Made by a program: the position numbers and the translations under genes. The notes below the pieces were generated by a model that worked only from the letters and a program-made list of their open reading frames with translations, was not told where the DNA came from and made no database searches. Positions 5,892 through 10,088 of a stretch of DNA of 10,088 nucleotides are shown here, piece after piece. Source of the stretch: JBOFFC01 sp051648405. GTDB lineage: Bacteria > Planctomycetota > Planctomycetia > Pirellulales > Lacipirellulaceae. The stretch covers positions 1 to 10,088 of the forward strand of contig JBOFFC010000177.1 of NCBI GenBank assembly GCA_051648405.1, written 5' to 3'. The first letter of the stretch is position 1, and the number at the start of each line of letters is the position of its first letter.

Positions 5892-7556
5892 ATGTCCGAA
5901 GTCAAGGTATCGCGCTACTGCCCGGCGTGCGGGGCTCGCGTCTCGGCGACCGAACAGGCGTTCGCGACCGAGCAAACGTGCCCGCGGTGCAAGGAGCGGG
6001 TGACGTTCGGCAAGCTATCCGACCAGCGGCCAGGCCCACCAACAACAACTCCGTCGCCGCCGTCGCGCCGACCGCTGGAGTACGCGGCGGTTGTATGCGT
6101 CTGGATCTGCGTGCTTGCCGGATCGGCCGCAGTACTGAACGGGCTCGCAGGCGACGCGGTCGGCGCTGCGCTCATCGGGTTGGTAGCCATCGCGGTAGGG
6201 ATTGTGCCGATGGTTGCCTACGCCACCGTCCGTGCCGACAAGAGCCGCGCACAGCAAGACGCTAAGCAACTGAGGGCCGCAATCGATGATGCGGTCCGAA
6301 GTAGCATGGAGGCCGTTACCAAATGGGAACGACTGAAGGCAGAGTTCAACCGGATCGTCGCGGACGAACGCGAGGTACTGAATCGCGACCGCGAAGCAAA
6401 TGAACGTCGCATAGCCGGTGAGCGAGACGTCCTAGATTTCGCGAAGGCCGAGAACGCGCGACGCACGGCGGAGGAGCGAGAACGCTTGCGGGCAGATTTT
6501 CAACGGATGGTCACTGACGAGCGCGCCGCGCTGAATCTTGCGAGAGCCGAGAACGAACGGCGCATCTCAGAGGAGACGTCTAAAGTGCTCAGCGAGGTCG
6601 CAACTGTTCGAGCGAATGCCGCACAGTTGTTTAACAACGCGAACGAGCGCAAAGCAGAGGTAGACCGTCTGGGATCGAAGTTGTTCGACGAGAGCGCCAA
6701 ACTGATCCGCGCAAAGATGACAGCACGCAATTACCCAGCGCAGAAAGAGAAGCTACGCCAACTGATCGCATCGAGTCGTGAGCGTGAAGTCGAGGTATCC
6801 GAAGCGAGTGAACGCCAGCTATTGGAGTCGTTGGACCTCGACTACGGAGCGCTCGTTCGCCGAGAGTTCGAGCGAGAAGAGCAAAACCGCATCAAGGCCC
6901 AGATCCGCGAAGAGCAGCGTGCCGAGCGTGAGATCGAGCAGCAGCGAAAGCGGGTCGAGGCCGAGCAGCGGGCCGTCGAGAAGGCCCTCAGCGAGGCGCT
7001 TGCGCGGGCCCACGGCGAGCATTCCGCAGAGGTCGACATGCTCCGCCAGAAGCTCGCCGAGGCCGAAGCCCGCTCCGAGCGCGCGAAGTCCATGGCCCAA
7101 CTCACCAAGGCCGGTCACATCTACGTCGTGTCGAACCTCGGGGCCTTCGGAGACGGGGTCTACAAGGTCGGAATGACACGACGGCTCGAACCGCTCGACA
7201 GGGTCAAGGAACTGGGTGACGCCTCGGTCCCGTTCCCGTTCGATGTCCACATGATGATCTCGTGCAACGACGCCCCGAGGCTTGAGAACCTGCTGCACCG
7301 CGCCTTGCACTTCCGTCGGCTGAATCGCGTGAACCTGCGTAAGGAGTTCTTTCGCGCCGACCTCGACACGATCCATCGCTTGGTCGTCGAGAACCACGGC
7401 GAAGTCGAGTATGTAGCCGACCCCGAGGCGCTGGAGTACCGCGAGACCCAGACGATGAGCGACGCTGAGTTCGCCGAACTGACCGCGATCCAAGAAGCAG
7501 TGGGCGTCTTCGCAGGGGACGACGACGAGGTCGAAGCGGAGCCCGTGCTCGACTGA
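5892..7556 (+). CDS. Zinc-ribbon, two-helix membrane, coiled-coil protein with C-terminal T5orf172 (GIY-YIG-like) domain
   Basis: The specific function is unknown. The 554-residue product begins with a zinc ribbon, CPACG (10-14) and CPRCKE (30-35), with cysteines 10, 13, 30 and 33. A Pro/Thr-rich linker (47-58) leads to two membrane helices (about 63-84 and 89-112). Flanking arginines place both ends in the cytoplasm. Residues 118-405 are a charged coiled coil with a tandem repeat of about 51 residues from 146. The C terminus (about 408-500) is a T5orf172/MUG113-type domain: GHIYVVSN, VYKVGMTRR, DRVKELGDASVPFPFDV, RLENLLH and KEFF. Tyr411, Tyr424, Arg430 or 431 and Glu465 sit where GIY-YIG nucleases keep catalytic residues. 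The tail is acidic. Relatives usually carry a DUF4041 region before this domain, but its globular core is not apparent here. The ATG at 5892 has GGA 7 bases upstream. Lower GC suggests acquisition. A phage or defence link is possible. Confidence 0.85.
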   Translation: MSEVKVSRYCPACGARVSATEQAFATEQTCPRCKERVTFGKLSDQRPGPPTTTPSPPSRRPLEYAAVVCVWICVLAGSAAVLNGLAGDAVGAALIGLVAIAVGIVPMVAYATVRADKSRAQQDAKQLRAAIDDAVRSSMEAVTKWERLKAEFNRIVADEREVLNRDREANERRIAGERDVLDFAKAENARRTAEERERLRADFQRMVTDERAALNLARAENERRISEETSKVLSEVATVRANAAQLFNNANERKAEVDRLGSKLFDESAKLIRAKMTARNYPAQKEKLRQLIASSREREVEVSEASERQLLESLDLDYGALVRREFEREEQNRIKAQIREEQRAEREIEQQRKRVEAEQRAVEKALSEALARAHGEHSAEVDMLRQKLAEAEARSERAKSMAQLTKAGHIYVVSNLGAFGDGVYKVGMTRRLEPLDRVKELGDASVPFPFDVHMMISCNDAPRLENLLHRALHFRRLNRVNLRKEFFRADLDTIHRLVVENHGEVEYVADPEALEYRETQTMSDAEFAELTAIQEAVGVFAGDDDEVEAEPVLD

Positions 7557-7579
7557 CGCTCTGCCAAGAGGGAAGAGCG
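7557..7579 (+). terminator. Weak hairpin directly after the zinc-ribbon gene stop
   Basis: CGCTCT (7557-7562) and AGAGCG (7574-7579) pair as a 6-bp stem with an 11-base loop, starting on the base after the TGA. CTCCCGCGG follows instead of a T-run. It lies in a 105-bp gap between convergent genes, where a terminator is expected. The stem is short, so this is only a candidate. Confidence 0.3.
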
Positions 7580-7661
7580 CTCCCGCGGCTCGCGCCGGGG
7601 GGGCTCGTGGGGTACGACGCGACACGCGACGACTGGCGACGGACCACGCCGCGTCAACGAG

Positions 7662-9980
7662 TCAGCGCGTCAGGCGCAGCCCACGGGCCCTCGCCGCTTC
7701 GGCCGCCAGGTGGTCGCCGGTCGCTTCGAGGGCCGCGGCCCAGTGCTCGTACAGCACCGCGTCGTCGGCGGTCATCGGCCCGGCCTCGGCGAGGCGCACG
7801 GCGCGGGCCAGCGACGCGGCGCCCTCGGTGTGGCGCCCGTAGCGGTGCTCGGCCCAGCCGAGCGTGTCCCAAAACGCGCCGTTCTCGGGCTCGGCCTCGA
7901 CCCCCTCGCGCGCCATCCGCAGGGCGCGGTCGAGGTGCGTTCGGCGCTCGGTCCAGCGGTAGGCGAGGTCGTTGCGAGCCCCCGCCGCCAGCGGCTGCGT
8001 GTCGAGCACCTGCTCGAGCAGCTCGTCCCCCAGCTCGGCGTCCCCCGGCAGGTCGCGCCCGTCGAGCAGGATCGTCGCGTAGCTCCGCAGCCGATTGATG
8101 ACTTCTCGGTCGGCCGGGTCGGTCAGCGGAGACGCGGGCGAGTCGAACTTCGCGATGACGGCGAGCGCGTCGGCGACCGCTTCGTCGCGCCGGTTAAGTG
8201 TCGCCAGGACCCAGGCCTTACCCGTTGCCGCGTAGATCGATTGCGGGGCCAGACGTCGCGCTTCGTCGATCGCCTTGATTGCCCGCAGTGCGAGCTGATC
8301 TCGTTCTGCGGGGTCTGTCGCGACACTACTTGCTTTTGAGAGCAAGTCGCCAAGATACCGATGGAGCGTGGGGTTCTGGCTGACGAAGCCATCTCTTCGG
8401 TTTAGGGCAAGTTCGATTGCGGCGGCGCCAATAAGCGGTTCGCCTGCCTCTGTCGCGGCGGCGCTCCAGTGCGAAGCACGATCGACTCTCAAGTAATCGA
8501 TCCATTCTGCGGTTGGAGCGGCCGCGTCGCTTGACGAGTTGGGACTCACCGGCGCCCAAGGACGCGCAAACGACTCCTTGAGCAGCGGCTCGCCGAGGGC
8601 GAACCGTCGCGCAGCCGCAGCGACGTAGACCCCCGCCAACAGGCGGGCGTCGGACGCTTCGTCGGGTTGTTGCCGAGCGAGCCACGAGGCGGCGAGCTCG
8701 GCCATCGGCGTTGGGTTGCCGTCGTCGCCGATCATCGCCGCGTCCAGCGTCCCACGGATGGGGTCAAGCGTCTGCCACTCGTCGGCAAGGCGCTCCACGA
8801 GCCGCCAGAGTCGTTCGGCGTTGGTGCTCGCGGCCAACAGCTCGATCTGCTTCGCGGCGGCGCGGCGGACGGTCCGGTCGGGAGTGCCGAGGTTGGCCCC
8901 GCGATCGGGGTCGAGCGCCGCCGCGTCGAGCGCGGCTTCGAGCAGCGCCGCCGACTCGTCGAGGGCTTCTCGCGGGAGCTCGGCGGCTTCCAGGGCATCG
9001 ACGAGCGCGAACCACCCTTCGACCAACTCGGGCCGTTCGCGCCGCAGGCGGCGGAGCTCGACCACGGCGCGGTCTTGTTGGTTCGTGAGCCCGAGCGCTT
9101 CGACGTACACGGCGAGCGCCAGCCGCGCTCGCGGTGAATCGGCGTCGATCTCGGCGAGCGCCCTCTGGGCCGCGTCGAGGGCCTCGGTCGGGCGGCCGTC
9201 GGCCTCTGCGACGGCGGCGGTCCAGAGCGCCACGTGGCCGGGCGCCGGGTTAGAGTTCGCGAGCCGCTCGATCGCCGCGGCCGCGCGGTCCGTCCGGTCG
9301 GCGCCGACGTGGCCGGCGACCACCGCGTCCCACAGGCCGGGGGGCGTTTGCCGCAGCGCGGCGGGGGCGCGCTCCAGCGATTCGGTGAGGCGGCTGAACC
9401 ACTCCGAGGCGGCCGCGTAGTCGTCGGACAGGTAAGCCGCGCTCGCGGCGCTGTTGGCGGCGTCACGGCGGTCGGCGCTCCCCACCGGAGCGAGCTCGAA
9501 ACGCCGCGCGCAGAGCTCCTGGGCGGCGGCCCAGTCCTGCGACTGCGCGGCGCGCTGCGACAGGCGCCGGACCAAGGCGCCGGCTTCGGTCGTGCGCCCG
9601 AACTCGTCGCTGGCGCGTGTCGCCAGCACGGCGTGGCCGACGGCCTCGTCGATGCGTCCCAGCTCGGAAGCGGCGCGGGCCGCCTCGGCGGGGGCTTCGG
9701 TGATCGCCGGGTCCCACCGCGCGGCGCGGCGCCACGCGGCGAGGGCGCCGCGAACGTCGCCGCGCTTCCGCAGCGCTCGCGCGCGGGCCGCGAAGTCGGC
9801 GCCACGAGCGCGGTCCGCGTCGGGAGTCGCCACGGCGAACCGCGCGATCGCCTCGCGGGGTTCCGTCGCCAGCGTGCGCCGCGGCACCCAGAGCGTGACG
9901 AGCGTCAGCGCGAGCGCGGCGGCCGTCAACCACGCCGCACGGGCCGTCGCCGTGGGGCTCGCCGGCGGCGCGCCCCTCAT
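7662..9980 (-). CDS. Membrane-anchored tetratricopeptide repeat protein
   Basis: The exact function is unknown. The 772-residue product (from the ATG at 9980) has one N-terminal hydrophobic helix (about 15-32, AAWLTAAALALTLVTLWV) flanked by arginines, which fits a signal anchor with the rest outside the cytoplasm. The remainder is Ala/Leu/Arg/Glu-rich helical repeats. Clear TPR-like units are ALRKRGDVRGALAAWRRAAR near 69-88, and a C-terminal pair from about 666 (NDLAYRWTERR, then AFWDTLGWAEHRYGRHTEGA and a last LEATGDHLAAEAARA unit). No enzyme motif is visible. Such proteins usually scaffold complexes. The GTG at 9983 is an alternative start. The start overlaps the stop of the upstream gene (TGATG), so translation is probably coupled. 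The gene converges on the zinc-ribbon gene. Residues around 475-595 are coded by lower-GC DNA than the rest. Confidence 0.8.
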   Translation of the reverse strand: MRGAPPASPTATARAAWLTAAALALTLVTLWVPRRTLATEPREAIARFAVATPDADRARGADFAARARALRKRGDVRGALAAWRRAARWDPAITEAPAEAARAASELGRIDEAVGHAVLATRASDEFGRTTEAGALVRRLSQRAAQSQDWAAAQELCARRFELAPVGSADRRDAANSAASAAYLSDDYAAASEWFSRLTESLERAPAALRQTPPGLWDAVVAGHVGADRTDRAAAAIERLANSNPAPGHVALWTAAVAEADGRPTEALDAAQRALAEIDADSPRARLALAVYVEALGLTNQQDRAVVELRRLRRERPELVEGWFALVDALEAAELPREALDESAALLEAALDAAALDPDRGANLGTPDRTVRRAAAKQIELLAASTNAERLWRLVERLADEWQTLDPIRGTLDAAMIGDDGNPTPMAELAASWLARQQPDEASDARLLAGVYVAAAARRFALGEPLLKESFARPWAPVSPNSSSDAAAPTAEWIDYLRVDRASHWSAAATEAGEPLIGAAAIELALNRRDGFVSQNPTLHRYLGDLLSKASSVATDPAERDQLALRAIKAIDEARRLAPQSIYAATGKAWVLATLNRRDEAVADALAVIAKFDSPASPLTDPADREVINRLRSYATILLDGRDLPGDAELGDELLEQVLDTQPLAAGARNDLAYRWTERRTHLDRALRMAREGVEAEPENGAFWDTLGWAEHRYGRHTEGAASLARAVRLAEAGPMTADDAVLYEHWAAALEATGDHLAAEAARARGLRLTR

Positions 9981-10088
9981 CACCGCGGCTTCCGTTTGGC
10001 GGGGGGGGCGTCGGGCTTCTTCGCCGGCGCGGGCTTGATGGAGGCCGGCTTCGCGGGGGCGTTCTTGCCGGTGGTCGGCGGCTTCTTC
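9980..10088 (-). CDS. 3' end of a gene with a Lys/Pro/Ala-rich basic tail, partial
   Basis: Only the last 35 codons and the TGA (complement of 9980-9982) are in the window. The reading frame gives a tail of KKPPTTGKNAPAKPASIK followed by PAPAKKPDAPPAKRKPR. It is rich in Lys, Pro and Ala with no domain. Tails like this occur on many planctomycete proteins that bind nucleic acid and on H1-like proteins, but they cannot identify the gene. The stop overlaps the start of the TPR gene in TGATG, so both are probably one operon. The frame is supported by the overlap and by codon bias toward C or G at third positions. Confidence 0.6.
   Translation of the reverse strand, partial: KKPPTTGKNAPAKPASIKPAPAKKPDAPPAKRKPR

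Noticed and set aside
5853..7573. Direct repeat CAAGAGGGA flanking the zinc-ribbon gene at 5853-5861 and 7565-7573, as a possible insertion duplication
   Set aside because: Nine bases shared between two GC-rich spacers of this size can arise by chance, and no terminal inverted repeats or integrase accompany them.
6819..7625. A 268-codon open frame on the minus strand opposite the T5orf172 domain
   Set aside because: It is the complement of the conserved domain and contains no independent motif.

Overview
The window is GC-rich DNA, about 70% GC in a hand-counted 60-base line from the rnr gene. It carries four confidently recognised bacterial genes, one gene of known domain type but unknown role, one membrane-anchored TPR protein, and one partial gene at the right edge. 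Several traits suggest a planctomycete of the Pirellulales type: a split glycine dehydrogenase (GcvPA as a separate subunit), weak or absent Shine-Dalgarno sequences, an Ala/Pro-rich RNase R with a basic tail, and spacers with GGAAGGCGGAA / GAAGGATGAAG-like strings. This assignment is inference from style and is not proven.

Layout from left to right. Positions 1-1053 (minus) are the N-terminal 351 residues of gcvPA, cut by the left edge. Positions 1189-1584 (minus) are gcvH and 1677-2801 (minus) are gcvT. Transcription runs gcvT > gcvH > gcvPA and leaves the window to the left, where gcvPB is expected. Together these encode the T, H and P parts of the glycine cleavage system, with the L protein shared from elsewhere. 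The two spacers inside this operon (92 and 135 bp) contain short purine-rich repeat strings. A run of G-tracts on the plus strand abuts the gcvT start codon. Positions 2938-5430 (minus) are a complete RNase R gene (rnr), followed by a strong hairpin.

Positions 5431-5891 are the only long non-coding stretch. It is a divergent control region between rnr (minus) and a plus-strand gene, with several inverted repeats close to both start codons and one segment that looks like a dispersed intergenic repeat. Positions 5892-7556 (plus) encode a 554-residue protein: a four-cysteine zinc ribbon, two membrane helices, a long charged coiled coil and a C-terminal T5orf172/MUG113-type GIY-YIG-like domain. 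This gene has visibly lower GC in its first two thirds and looks like accessory content. It is the most interesting item here, and a phage-related or defence role is possible but not shown.

Positions 7662-9980 (minus) encode a membrane-anchored TPR protein that converges on the zinc-ribbon gene. Its start overlaps the stop codon of a Lys/Pro/Ala-tailed gene that enters from the right edge (9980 to beyond 10088). The two are probably translationally coupled. No tRNA, rRNA, CRISPR array, insertion sequence or riboswitch was recognised.
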